From assembly GCA_032358255.1 (NCBI GenBank), contig JAULBX010016637.1:1-64000 (forward strand): a DNA stretch of 64,000 nt, given 5' to 3'. The stretch comes from Heterotrichella gracilis. Its lineage: Eukaryota > Sar > Xanthophyceae > Tribonematales > Xanthonemataceae. Positions 52,501 to 64,000 of this stretch are shown here, one piece after another. The notes under the pieces are model-generated. The model ran no database searches. It was not told where the DNA came from and worked only from the letters and a program-made list of their open reading frames with translations. The number at the start of each line of letters is the position of its first letter. The first letter of the stretch is position 1. A program made the translations under genes and the position numbers.

Positions 52501-55500
52501 CCTGCAATTCCATCCCCCTGTCCCCCCTGCCGCAGGCTGCATTGACCTCCTTGACCTGTGCCCATGCTCCCTGGCGCCATGTGGGCGCCTGCTGCTGGAA
52601 GTGGTTTGCACGCTGGCGCAGGATGAATTCCCGCAGGTGGGGCATGGCAGCTTCAAGTTATTGAGGCCATTAATCACTTAATGATAATCCCACTTGAATC
52701 TGGTTGATGAATAAAAATGTTATGTTATATTCTGTTCATTTGCAGCGGTGCGATTAGGCATGTGCCAGTCAGACTGCACTTGCAGGAACGATATCTCTGC
52801 CTTAGCACAATGTTTTGTATCCAGGCGGTGTCGTGCAAAAATATATGGGCAAGTTTTACAGTGCACAATCCTGTTGTTGATGTTTACCATGGTGTGTGTT
52901 TTTGCCAGGTCAGCAGCATCTGCCGCACATGGCTCATGCTGCACCGGTTGCGGCAGCAAGGGGAGGAAGCAAGGGAGTCAAGTGGGGAGGTGGGCAATGT
53001 CTGCTGGCTGGCTCGGAGATGATCTGATTAGTGGCCTACACAGTGCACGGGAGTCAAGGCAACCCACATGCTACACATCACCACCCTTGTATCATCTGTC
53101 CTTGGCATTCTTTTCCATTCTAGCGCTCGCCAGCAGATGCTTAATAAATCTGCTGGAAACAGCACAATCATCACATGGCATTCCTGTGGGTGATGGGCAT
53201 TTGAAATTCACACCGAAGCATTTGTGGGTGCCCATCCCACAGGTGTCGTGGCCTGTAGTGGAGCAGCTCCTCCTGGACCTGGTGCAAGGGATGGACGCTG
53301 CAATGAAGAGCGGGGAGGAAATCGCCACCCTGCATGCACGCCGCCTGACCACAGCCCTATCACTGGCCGACCCTCGCCAGCTCAGCCAAACCCTGATTCG
53401 CAACCCGGTCAACTTGGCCAAGGTGGCGTCAGCGCTGCTTGAGGGCTTTGCGTTTGACCAGCGCAGTGCGGGGCTGATGTACTATGCAACCTCCGAGGGG
53501 GGGGTGTACATCAAGACCGGTGGAGACAAGGCAAGTGGAGAAGGGAATGGGCATCTGACCAGGTTCTTGTGGTGTCCCATGGTACTTCTATGGCTGGTGC
53601 ATTAGGGCGATCCAGGTGATATGGTTGTGCGTGTGATATCAACGCATGGATCAGGGGTACTTGGTGAAACTGGGATATGAAGCCAACCAATTTTGTGGTC
53701 GCATTCTGCCATGCTTTCCGCCAGTGATTGGGTGACAAGGCACGCAGATCACTGCAGAAGTTTGAATGCCATCAACTGAGTCACCATCCATGCCACAGGG
53801 CAGTCATGGAGAAGCCAGCACAGGCGATGCAGGACCCCCTGCCGTTGCAGCCCTTCCTCGCATGCCTGTTGGTCTGCTGTATGTCAGTCCTGGGCGCATG
53901 TATGACAGCCTGGCGGGGGCTGTGCGCACCCTGGGGCGGCAGGCGGCGCAGGCTGATACGGGGCAAGGGGGTGAGTGTTTTATCATGAAAAGGGGGCCTC
54001 CCCTCTGTGCTGGCAGGCTGCCTGGCCACACATTGAGATGTTGGTGCAACCTGCTGTTGTTGTTCAGCATGTGATGCACATGCTCAGGCCAAATGCAATT
54101 GTTACTGATTACATGTTGTTTCTGAATACTGGTCCCCTGAATATAACTTAAGCTGATACTTGCAACATTGTCAGGCGGAGTGGCTCTACGGGCATTGGTC
54201 GACGAGCTCCTCCAGCGCTTCAGAGGAGCAGTCTCCCCAGCCACGGCCACTGGCAGCCAACCCCCAGGGGTTCAGCCAGCTGCTGCACCAGGCGCCCCTG
54301 CGGGTGACTGGCAGCTCCAGGCGGCATCTGCAGCTGCTGTGCTCAATGAAGTCCTGTTTGGCGCCTCACCCACCTGGCAACCCCCATCTGGGGATCTTGG
54401 CGGTGGGGCGGGGATGCAAACCATGCCTGGTCAGCTTCAGGAGCTGGTGACGCAGGTGGTGGAGGAGTATGTGGGGGAGGGGGTGTGGAACCTGCCCACT
54501 GCCGTGGAGTTTGAGGTGGCACCAGGGGAGGTGGCACTATTGGAGGGAGGAGGGGATCAGCAGTTGACACCTCAGGTAAACTATTTGTTGATATTTTTGT
54601 TGCTCGATGTGTGGCCTATGCTTGTTCTGTCATTGGAAAAATTTGTATTGCGGCGCAAAGCAACAAGCTAGTATCATGAACCTATACTGAGGATGTACCA
54701 ATGTGCATGTAGTAGCACTGTAGGTGTCCAGGCAAATACTGGTCCTCACTGCCAGTTGCCTACTGTAACAGGTGCTGGGCCAAAATGCGATGCTGATCAG
54801 GGTGCTGCTGGAGGGTATTGGCGGGTGCGCATACGCCCTAGGGAGCCGCATCACCTCGTCAGGCCGCCTCATGCGCACCGTGCTGCTGCCCACATTGGAG
54901 AGGCTAGGTGCGCCTATGCACCGCACAATCACCTCTGCCGCTGTGTGACACACCTCACTGTCACTGCCTTACATGTTGCCATCGCCATGCCGATGCGAGT
55001 TCAATCGCACAAACTCTGACAGTCTGGTCACTGCCATCAGCCACCACCGGGCAATATTGCCACCAACTGTCTTGGCTGCCTCCACCGGGTGCAACAGGGC
55101 ACTAGCACATAGTGGAAGCTCAAAACCTCTCGATTTGAAATCATATCGTACCAATTACCAAAAGCAAAACAAAATTTAATAATAAAACAGCATGACAACA
55201 TGTTGAGGCATTAAGACACCCCCTCCTCCCTGCCACATCACCACAGGTGACCCCTGCCCATTGGTGGCGGTGGCTGCGGACGCCGCGGTGCGGGCGCTGG
55301 TGGTGGCTGGTGGCTACACCAGCTTGCGCCACCTGGCAGCAGGCAACGGAGACTACTTAGTGGAGGGCCTGTGCCGCCAGCTGCGCCACCATGAGAGCCA
55401 CCCGCGCGCCCCGCAGCTGTTTGCGGGGCTGATGCGCCAGGCGGGGGTGGCGCCTGAGCTGCTGCCACTGCTTGCGGAGCCGGCGCGGTCAGCGATGCAG

Positions 55501-58260
55501 GTGGGTGAGATGGGTGGGTGGGTGGTGAGTCCATGTAAGACTAATTTGTTGCAGCTGGTCCATGTCAGCTTGCAGTCAGCCTGCAGCAATGATGCTTTGT
55601 CTTTCCCTGCGCATGTTACTCTACATATGGCTTCATCGCTGGCTCTTATGCAGGGCTTGTCCATCACCGCCCGCACGCGCCGCCCGCACCACATGGCCTC
55701 GTTCCTGGCTGCCCTCGGGGAGGTGGTGGCTGGGTGTGGGGCTGAAGCACAGGCGGTGCAGGCTGCCGTGGACCCCTTCTGCACAGAGCTCAAACAGCGC
55801 TACGTTGCCAAGCAGCGGCACACAAGGGGTGGTGAGCAGCCGCAGGGTGCCGAGAGGGGACATGGTGGTGGGGAGGTTGCGCTGGTGGACGGGGTTGGCA
55901 GGCTGCATCTGGATGGGGGAGGCCAGAGAGGTGAAGTTAGGGAGGAGCAGGAGGGGTTGGTTGATGTGAGCGGCAGTGAGAGTGATGTGGAGGGTATCGA
56001 TGACGTGCGACAGTATTTCCAGGAGCACAATTCTTCCAAGGGCATGCTCCAAGAGGAGCAGGATGCTGCAGACGATGAAAAGGTGTGGATAGAAAACCAT
56101 CACGGCGGTTCATAACGCATAAGGGCCGCAGGCACCTTCTAGATGCCTCCCAATTTATCTGTTGGAGCTGTTATATGGTGCAATTGCCCCGCCATCGCAT
56201 TGCATGCATGTGTCTGCCATGTCATTTGCACTGTGTTTGGCTGCCATAAAAACGCAGCTTGCAGGAGAACCCAACATTCCAACGTATTGTATGTTTGCAG
56301 AAAGTGGTGCTGTCGGCAGCTGAGCATGAACTGGTACATGGGTGGCGCCGCCGCACCCACGCCTGTGCGGTGCTGGCTGCGGCTGTGGCTGACGTGTGCG
56401 CCCCCCTGGTCCATGATCCTGCACCCCGAGTGACGCTCCTTGCGCTAGACAATGGATCAAAGGTGGGGTGCTGCATGCCTAGCGTGGCCAACCCAAATGT
56501 GTTTGTCAGCTTGTGCGGTTTTGCCCCTTGTGAGCCACCGATGGCAGTAGATGCATGGATGCAATGATCCTTCAAACAGCTGCACTTGACTGGCACTAAT
56601 GGCTAAATGTATTGTGCAGGAGATTAGTTGGGTGGTCCAAATAGACTTCCAGTTCCAGAGGTCCAAATGCACACCAGTCCACTTCGCACATCCGCAACCC
56701 TTTCACAGCCTGCATGAAGTGTTCCACCTTCCCCTGCAGGCGCTTGCTGTGCTGGGCACCACCACCCACGTGCTTGACCTGGTGACTGGCCCCGTGGCTG
56801 AGCTGTGTGCGCCGCGCAGCACCTTGGCCCCTGTGGAGCCTGAAACACCCCGCCTGCTGCCAGTGGTGCACCTGCTGTGGAGCCAGGTGGTGCCTGCACT
56901 CAAGGTAGGGTCCTACAGCTGGATACAATAGCGGGTTATGTAACGTGCACGCGGAATGTGTGCTGGTGTCCTTTGGAGCATTCCCAAGATGCAGATCAGA
57001 ATCTTGGATATTGGCCTAGCGCACATGACATGTCGGCGTGCCATGGCGCAAAATGTCACACTGTGGTCACTGCCAAACAGCAGCATGTCAATGCCGCATG
57101 AGCTAGGGTTTGTATCAGACCTTTGACCCTAAAGTGTGACTGCGTGGCATATTGGCGTGCAGGACAATCTAGCGCCAGTTGTGGAGCGAGGTCTGGAGTG
57201 CTTGGCGGGGATGGCGGAGGTGTCTGGTGGAGATTTTATTCGCCAGCGCTTCCAGAACGAGGCGCTGCCGCAGCTGGTGCGCTTGCTGCGTGAGGGGCCA
57301 GCGCATGTCAAGAAGAATGTTCCAGGTCGGTGCTTTATTTTTACTTCATGATGGACTGAAATGAATGTTCTGGAGGACTGTGTGTGTGGTATGGCACCCA
57401 GGGCAAGATGCCTTGAGTTGTCTTTCACAGGAACTGTAATTGTGACACCCAAGGCATCCACTTATTAGAGTTCAGGGTTATGGTTTTGGGTTTCAGGTTG
57501 TAGGTTAAATGCACTATGTTGCTTGTATCAAGCTAGTCTAAGTCCTAAAATTGTCCTAGGCATAGAATGCTCGAACTTAACACATGCGTTGGGGGTTTTA
57601 ATGGCGCTTGCGCTGCAGGCCACGACGAGGACCTGCTTGCTGCTGGCACCGTGTCGCGGGTGCAGGGTGCGGTGCTGCACTGCCTGGTGAAGGCAGCTGA
57701 CAGTGCCGTGGCTGGCCGTGCTGTGCAGCCATGCGTGTGGGACCTGGGTGGTGCGGTGCTCCCTCTGCTGGCCAGGCACCACCCACCCGCCATCCGCCAA
57801 GCTGCGCTCAAGGTGAATACAGCCCACAAGGACTAGCACATGTGAATCTCACACTGAGCTGGATATACGGCCTTGCGAAAACCCTCGATTGCAAAAATGG
57901 TGGCATTCTGTCACCACTGGCTGGAATAAGATATGGGTAACATCCATTTCCCCTTTTGTCCTGCAGGCTCTGGTGGCACTAGCCAGCCTGGACGCAGACG
58001 CCATCTGGCTGTTGGCTGCTCAGGCTGCCCACTTCATGCCACGCAATCCCGCCCCCAACCTGCTGCCGGCACATGACAAGATCCAGCCACCTCCGCAGCA
58101 GCTGGCGCTCCCTGCTGCCAAGGGCGTCGCCGAAGGTGCAGCGCAGCTGTTGGTGCACTTGGACTCCTGCCCCACACAGTGGCACGCAAAGCTGGAAGCA
58201 GACCTCAAATGGCTACGACAAGAAGCGCAGGGCAGTTTGACATCCGAACAGGGGTTTTGA
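49544..58260 (+). CDS. TTI1: TTI1, TELO2-interacting protein 1
   Basis: HEAT-repeat scaffold of the TTT (TEL2-TTI1-TTI2) complex, which matures PIKK kinases such as TOR, ATM and ATR. Exons: 49544-49880, 50340 to about 50540, 50811-51111, 51482-51733, 51953-52153, 52536-52636, 52909-52989, 53243-53530, 53799-53970, 54175-54575, 54772-54907, 55247-55500, 55654-56082, 56301-56462, 56740-56904, 57163-57325, 57619-57812 and 57967-58260, about 1375 residues. All junctions close in phase except exon 2 to 3, whose donor is unclear. Landmarks: FRQLRPICSQLL, IDYVLFPLVYI, LQCLSALLSKL, MQGLTSVLVATLGD, CRQLRHHESHPRAPQLFAGL, GVAPELLPLL and GDFIRQRFQNEALPQLVRLL, all in the order known for plant and animal TTI1. 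Exon 8 probably ends at a GC donor. A long acidic linker follows in exon 13. Confidence 0.88.
50231..50311. repeat. Imperfect CACCCTGTCCT repeats in TTI1 intron 1
   Basis: Four imperfect copies of an eleven-base pyrimidine-rich unit spaced about 20-28 bases apart, just before the exon 2 acceptor. Confidence 0.7.
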
Positions 58261-58296
58261 CTAGCAGGTGCCGACAGCGTGCTGCAGCACAGCAGC

Positions 58297-58346
58297 TGTG
58301 TCGCGCTAGATCTAGCTTTCTAGCGCGACACATAGAGTCTATGTGT
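58297..58346. repeat. Two overlapping perfect inverted repeats after TTI1
   Basis: Thirty-six bases after the TTI1 stop, a 14-bp arm TGTGTCGCGCTAGA (58297-58310) pairs with 58319-58332 across an 8-base loop. A second perfect repeat, ACACATAGA (58328-58336) with TCTATGTGT (58338-58346), shares 58328-58332 with the first, so the two stems cannot both form fully. Confidence 0.9.
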
Positions 58347-58560
58347 CTGACATGTAGCAGCACTCCTACAATAGCTATAGCTTGACTTATGTTACAGGCC
58401 TGGCATGTAATATCTGAGAATTTTGAGAACTACAAAGCTATTTGAAAGTGTCAATTTGCCAAAGTGGCCACTGGCACAACCAGACTGCACACATGACAAC
58501 AGGGTTGAAGTCTGCCTGGCAAGCACCGCAATGTCAAGCAAAGAATGGCAACCATTGGTC

Positions 58561-59278
58561 TTATGCGGCAGTGGCACTAGCAGCTGTATCTCCAGCGCTC
58601 TTCTTCATTGGCTCCCCCTTCTTGGCGGCAGCAGCTGGTGTGGCAACAACAGGCTTCTTTGGTGCCGCCTTGGCGGGCCCGTTCTCCACCGCATCTGCAG
58701 CAGCCTTCTTGGCAGCCTCAGCCGCTGCGCGCTCTGCAATCTTCTTCTTCTTCTCGTCCTGCAAGCATTATATATTGATGTCAGTTACCGGCTGGAAAAC
58801 AAGGGTTCACAAGCACTTTAAAGCACTCAACACGACCCAACATTGCTTACCAAGTCTGCACCATCATGAGTTGACCCTCCAAGTCCTGGCACATATGTAT
58901 AGCCAATGCAATTGAATTAAGTGCCAATACGTAGTGCACAGTCAAATCGCTGTCACAACATTGAGCGAGCGCTAGCTAGCATCAAACTGCAGGGAAATTC
59001 AATGTACCTTTGCTTCCTTTTCGTGTCCCCAGGGAACTATTTCTTCCTTCCGAGCCTTGGGCGCATTCTTCCCTTTTCCCACCCACTCTGCGTCCTTGGA
59101 GCCCTTGGTGTGCTTGTCATTGACCGCCTTCTTCTGCTTGTCCTGCAGGACCACCGTTTAGGGTTTAGGGTTTAGGTAGAGTTCAAGTTCGACCCAGCAA
59201 CTGGAGCGACTGGAGCATGTTTTATTCAGCGGCAATAGCAGAACAATGCGTTACCTTGGCTTCCTTCTTGGCACCCAT
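58561..59278 (-). CDS. Small Lys/Ala-rich protein, unidentified
   Basis: I do not recognise the family. Three exons in coding order, 59278-59255, 59142-59008 and 58758-58561, close in phase and give 118 residues. It starts MGAKKEAK, continues DKQKKAVNDKHTKGSKDAEW and has one distinctive block, KARKEEIVPWG. The last exon is a charged helix (DEKKKKIAERAAAEAAKKAA) followed by an Ala/Pro/Lys-rich, probably disordered tail. In size and composition it resembles small ribosome-associated or nucleolar basic proteins such as CCDC124/Lso2, but the sequence does not match them clearly. Consistent splice sites and codon use support a real gene. It lies in tail-to-tail orientation with TTI1, 300 bases away. 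Confidence 0.65.
59156..59178. repeat. Interstitial TTTAGGG repeats
   Basis: About three consecutive TTTAGGG units, the plant-type telomere repeat, lie in the first intron of the small Lys/Ala-rich gene. Confidence 0.9.
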
Positions 59279-60511
59279 GATTGCGGAAGTCGAGGGAACG
59301 ACGGCGCTGCCTGCGAGTCAGAAAGGACTGGTCAGTTCGGTGTCTCCAAGATGCACCCTAGAACTCATCGATTGGTGTGAGTCCAACCCTCTTTAAGGCG
59401 CCTTAAACTTGGATGGACTTCGGTGGTTGATGAATAGTTGTAAATTTGTTTGGCTGCTTGTGTACGTGTGGCTGAAGCTACCGAGGGGGAGTGCACGACA
59501 GGTGCAAAGCAGGGAGCATGCATGCATGAGCACACTCTAGAGCACTAGTGTCTAGAGGCACAGGGTGCACTGTGCTACTTCAGTTCAAGCAGGGAAAGTT
59601 CCATTATAAGACGCCCACAAAGGCAAACACCAAACCATCTTACTTTGTAACTAGCGTTACAGGATATACATCGATATGAGGAGTGCTTACTTGTGGGGTC
59701 GGGTGCCTGACCTCAAAACCTATGCTACAAGCTGCGCAAGTCCCGGAAAGACGATTACCAGTTTGTAGTGCAGAGTGTGTCTGTTCTGTCGCAGCTAGCG
59801 CATTTATAACTTTCAGGAGCTGTCTGCTATCGTCCTTGTTCGTTTCAGGGAGCACCGATCACTGCTGCAGCGTCCGATCCACTGCCTACGGGCAGAAGAG
59901 TCAGCATCACGGGGTGCGTGGGCTGAACCCCAGCAAGGAAAGCCTTGATAGCACCTTCGAGGGGTCGAGTTTGCCTCGGGCATTGATGCTGACTTTGGTC
60001 ATCTACTACTATGCACGGTGCATGTCCAGTCAGAGTAGCCCCAGCCACATATGGGCAGCGCAGTGCACCCACGGTGGGTGACCCAGCATGGCAATGCCCT
60101 AGAACGCCGTGTGACCCTTTGACAATGGGGAGTCAATGGGCCACACATCAGGTATACCCAGGGAAGTAGTCAAGCCTCACAAAGTGTTACACCGCTGCCA
60201 GCCTCTCAATGTAAAGGAAAACAAAATGCACCTTCCTGGATAGCTATCTAGTTGGTATGCATAAACACGACACTCGGTTCGCAAGCATGGAATGAACCCT
60301 AAGGGCATCAGCCGGTTGCATGCCTAGTACCTACACTTTACAATGCCAACAGTTGGCTTGCACTGATACATTCAATCTGAACAATATTTGCACATCCTGC
60401 TAGTACGCCTGCCATAATGCATGCACAATCTTCACCTCCCAAACCGCCATGCGTGCACCTTGCGCCCACACTGCTGAAAACAGCACGCCGCCTGCCCTAC
60501 GCCCCACAGGC
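59279..60511. other. Intergenic, small gene promoter to DUF629 hydrolase 3' end
   Basis: Both neighbours are on the minus strand. Open minus-strand frames at 60072-59845 and 59855-59640 look slightly protein-like but lack a family match and splice continuity. No RNA gene or repeat is seen. Confidence 0.5.
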
Positions 60512-63500
60512 CTAACTATGCTCAAAGAAGAGCAGCGAGGGCTGGATCCTGCCCATGTAGCACTTGTTGAGCACATCCCGCCAGGCACCCACCACCGTGA
60601 TGGTGGTGTCATCGAACATGACCCACTGGCCCAGGTCAGGCATGCGCACAAAGGCGTGGTAGTGCGCGCCATAGTAGCACACCATGCTCTTCAGCTCGTA
60701 CAGGTCTGCGTTCTTCTTATGGTTCCTGAGGCAAACAAGCAATAGGGGCGTCAACAAAGTCCTGTGTTCAGGCCACTTCAGAGTGCAGAACAAGGCCAAA
60801 GCACCGCAGGTGGCTGTTTACGTGGGGCATCTTCCGCAGCAGCAGCAGCAGCAAGAGCAAGGTTGGTTGCCGCTTAGGCATATAGGCGGACTGCTAATCT
60901 GGCTGTTTTGCTGAGCTGCAAGCCATATTACCACCGGTTACACCCAGCAGCTGTGCCACTGCAAGCATGGCCACTGACCTGTAGAGGGAGGCAATGTCAA
61001 ACACCTCTGAGATTCCATCTAGCGTGGTCTTGATGTCGCTAGCTGTCTCATCCTCCCTCTCCCATGCCAACATGACATTGAACACACGCGGGGCCCGCGT
61101 CAGCTGGTGCATCACAGGGAGCCGGGCATTGCAGCCACCTGCAACATACCGATGCGTCTGATGGCCAGGCCTACGAGCTACAAATGTATCGAATAATCAC
61201 GTGGTGGGCTAGCAGCATGAGTGGAATTGTGTCTTGTTTTCAGTTGGTTTTAGGGTAAAAAGGTCCCTCCAGGCCCATTTCTGGCAACACGTGTTGATCA
61301 TTAGACTTGTACAGAGGAAGAAAAACAGCCCTTCCCATGGCATTGTGCAAGGGGTTGTGCTGATGCGCCGCCACTTGGTCCTTGGTATGCAAACCCGCCA
61401 AGTCATGCACACATGAACAGCCGCAGTCGCAAAGCAATTTGGTGCATGTGGCTGCGAGTGTGGTATCTTCCGAGGGAGGTACAGATGAGGAACAAAAGGC
61501 TCCCTTACAACGCACCTTCATCGGTGTCACATGACTTGTGATTCTGCGCCTGCAGCTCCTGCAGCAGCATGCCCATGCTGGCGCCATGCATCTCCAGGCG
61601 CAGCATGCGCAGCGAGCTGGCCACCACATGGTGGTAGTACTCAACGTATTGGTGCTCATGCGTGGTCTTGGAGCAATTGGTGCAGTACACGTGCTCGGAG
61701 ATGGCCAGGCCAAATACGTGGCTCACCAGGTCAGGGCTGCGGGGCACAAGCAGCGGCTGAGGAGCGAGCGCTACGCAGTCCAGGCGAGCTGCATACGCTG
61801 TGACTGCTGACCAGGCACTACAATGCCCTGGGTTCCACACATGCAGTACCACCCATACTATACCACCACATCACCACTTGCAAGACACAGATGGCTGCAG
61901 CATGGTCTGCAATCCCACCACACTTCATCCACCACATTTCCATATATTTTCTAGCTACGATTCGCCATGGCGCCACCACCATCACAGAGCGCCCTTGCTC
62001 CCCCACCAGCCTCCATGCAACCCCCCCCACCGCAACCCCACCCTCCGCACCTCCCCGTCTTCTTGGCCACCGCCTCAATCTGGTCAAACACCGCCATCAG
62101 CACCTCAAGCGCGTCGTTCATCTCGCCCACATTGAAGCGGTACCCAGACTCCTCTGCCAGCGCCTCGCGCAGGGCGGTGGGCGATATGACGTTGCGCTTG
62201 CGGGTCTCCTCCACAGCGCTGCGCCCCGCCTCTGCACTGGCGTCTGACACCTGGCGGAAGTCCTTGAACAACTCCACCAGGGCTTCCACCACAGGGTCGG
62301 CCTCATACACGTGAGAGGGCATGGCCAGCAGCTTCCCACGGAACTCCCTGCAGGTGGCAAGCGCATGTCGCCTTGGCCCTCTCGCTCCTTTCAAGACAAT
62401 TTTGTCCAAGCCCAACATAGCAGCCATCTAGTCTATCCCACAGGCAAGTGGTGACCCTAGCAAGCTAGAGTAAACCCTGGTAACCCTGGCAAGCTAGCCG
62501 TTCACAGCGGTTGCAAAAGTTGCCAAGTGCATGCCGGTGCAGCATTTCCAAGAGTGAATAACCTGTTGTGGATGCGCCTGAAAGTTGAATAAAAAATGCA
62601 TAGATGGCGCATTGCTGCGCTGGCAATGGCTTGTGGTGCATTGAAATCAGGCAAGTGCATCCCATCCACATGCTCCACCCACACTTGCGGGCTGTCTCAC
62701 CCACGGCGCTCTGGACTTAGTATAGGATGGTATTGACCAGCACAAGTTAAAGAGCATGCAACTCACTATACCTTGAGAGTTGCTACTAAATTGTTTCTTA
62801 GAACAGGGCTGGCTGGCGCAATGTAGAACAAGCTTCTAATTTGGCTGCAGTGCTCCAACGCGTAAAACTCGTTATTTACCTAACTAACAGCGCCGGTGGC
62901 ACAAGCTGTGCACAGATCACTGGCATTTCTGGCTGTCCAGCCCGGAGCACCCACCTGCAGTGCCACAGGCACTGTATGATGACGTTGAGGAAGCAGTTGT
63001 ACTCGCCAGTCTCGTTCTGCAGGCCAGCTGCTGACAGGTCCCCAGGAACTTGCACCTCGCGGGTGGTGGCAGGGGGGGGCGCCCTCAAGGGGGGGAAGTC
63101 CCCGGTTGAGGGCCCACCGCGGCCGTAGCCAGTGGGATGCAGACTGGCCTGTGGAGGTGGGGTGCAAGCGTGGGTAAGCACAGGGCTGATATCTCCCTTG
63201 TGTAAAGACATGCTTGGGCAAAAGGTTGTGGCAGAAACGGCCTGCAAGGAGCAGCCCGTCTCGCAAGATGTTGCAACATGAATGGTCCTGGTTACCACCA
63301 CATTTCAATTCCCCTGAACAAGGGTTTGGTACATGCATAAGATACCCTTGGGTACGCAGGAACACCCTTGGGTACGCAGGAACCCTGGGTCAATGCGCAG
63401 GTACTGCAGTCCATATGGGACAGGCTATTGTGTCCATTGTAACCCTTGAAGTGCATGGCATGCGGCGCCTATCATGCAACATGCTAGCATGGACATGGCA

Positions 63501-64000
63501 CCTGTCATGTGTACATACCGATACTGCGAGCTGGGCAGTATACATTCATGGTGTTGTGGATTTCTTTACATCCTGTACTCCGAACAGAAAAAAATTGGTC
63601 TACTTGACCCACACCTACTCTGACTTTTGTTCAATGCCATTGAGTGCCGATTGCTCTTCTGCCATCATGGCGACACCCACGAGTCACTAAGACAGCATGA
63701 ACAGTCCCACAATGACATCCTCCACCGCACCTTGATGGCCGCCACCAGGTCCTCATCCTCCCCGGAATCATGCGCCACCGTCGCCCAGCTGGGCTTGCCT
63801 GGCGCCACAGAGGTGGGCCCCGCCATGCCGCTGGTGCCCCTGGGGAGCAGCGCCTCCAGGGTTTTCTCATCCAGGCCATTGGAGGGGGTCACTGGGCGGT
63901 CCGCCCATGCCGCGCGGGCCGGCTGCGGGTTGCCTGTGAGTGACGCCAGGGTGGCACTGAAGTCGTCATCGTCAGAGCCATCTGTGCACAGGGGGGCATT
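60512..64000 (-). CDS. DUF629-type ubiquitin carboxyl-terminal hydrolase (5' partial)
   Basis: C-terminal C19-peptidase region of the plant DUF627/DUF629 ubiquitin hydrolase-related proteins. The start lies beyond the right edge. Exons in coding order: from the edge to 63731, then 63148-62955, 62347-62051, 61736-61516, 61138-60979 and 60725-60512, with all phases closing. The Cys box reads GLQNETGEYNCFLNVIIQ, with the Cys in the catalytic place. NVGEMNDALEVLMAVFD and DLVSHVFGLAISEHVYC follow. Two Cys pairs (YCTNCSK and SCDTDEGGC) form the finger zinc site. The His box is YYGAHYHAFV, and QWVMFDD supplies the third residue. The protein ends LLFFEHS, like plant members (LFFEAV). Some relatives are called inactive, but here the Cys, His and Asp positions all look occupied. 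The visible N-terminal part is acidic and low-complexity. Confidence 0.85.
63344..63382. repeat. Short tandem repeat in hydrolase intron
   Basis: Two copies of an 18-base unit (CCCTTGGGTACGCAGGAA) separated by two bases, inside the intron between the first two visible exons of the DUF629 gene. Confidence 0.85.

Noticed and set aside
59640-60072. Minus-strand frames with an LLPVGSGSD stretch resembling a lipid-kinase (DAGK) glycine loop
   Set aside because: The upstream GGDGT motif is missing, the next frame does not continue the family and no splice chain works.

Overview
This is nuclear DNA of a green alga (Chlorophyta). The evidence is plant and algal gene content (a plant-type DUF629/C19 ubiquitin hydrolase, GT77-like glycosyltransferases, a plant-like ATG4, a B14/NDUFA6 subunit), GC-rich exons cut by many short GT-AG introns plus two likely GC-AG introns, TTTAGGG-type interstitial repeats, and many GCATGC-rich palindromic tracts. 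There is no prokaryotic organisation, no tRNA or rRNA gene and no recognisable retroelement. The genus cannot be fixed from the sequence; a trebouxiophyte or ulvophyte relative is possible because a canonical EF-1alpha is present.

Layout. 0.9-14.7 kb, minus strand: two tandem copies of a 12-exon secretory glycosyltransferase gene. The window-left copy has one in-frame stop, no visible start and one extra intron. 15.7-17.8 kb (+): ribosomal protein eS1 (RPS3A). 18.8-21.2 kb (+): autophagy protease ATG4. 22.3-24.1 kb (+): EF-1alpha. 26.0-26.7 kb (+): bZIP factor. 27.5-37.7 kb (-): a complete 23-exon CC2D2A gene (ciliary transition zone). 38.3-39.1 kb (+): complex I subunit B14/NDUFA6, head-to-head with CC2D2A. 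39.9-44.0 kb (-): cytosolic phenylalanyl-tRNA synthetase beta chain; one intron carries four tandem copies of a 62-nt C/D-box snoRNA-like unit. 44.8-45.9 kb (-): GNAT (AANAT/polyamine type) acetyltransferase. 46.7-48.6 kb (-): nucleotide-sugar transporter (SLC35D-like). 49.5-58.3 kb (+): TTI1, the TELO2-interacting protein of the TTT complex. 58.6-59.3 kb (-): small Lys/Ala-rich protein. 60.5 to beyond 64 kb (-): DUF629-type ubiquitin hydrolase, 5' part missing.

How the genes relate. The order is not an operon. Translation genes (RPS3A, EF-1alpha, PheRS-beta, and possibly the snoRNAs that would modify or bind 18S rRNA) make up a large share. RPS3A and EF-1alpha share an identical pyrimidine-rich leader motif. 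The glycosyltransferases and the nucleotide-sugar transporter fit Golgi glycan synthesis. CC2D2A implies a flagellated stage or retention of transition-zone machinery.

Exon coordinates below come from reading frames, splice sites and family conservation. For every multi-exon gene except TTI1 exon 2/3 and the two glycosyltransferase 5' ends, exon phases close exactly. The most novel item is the intronic snoRNA-like array.
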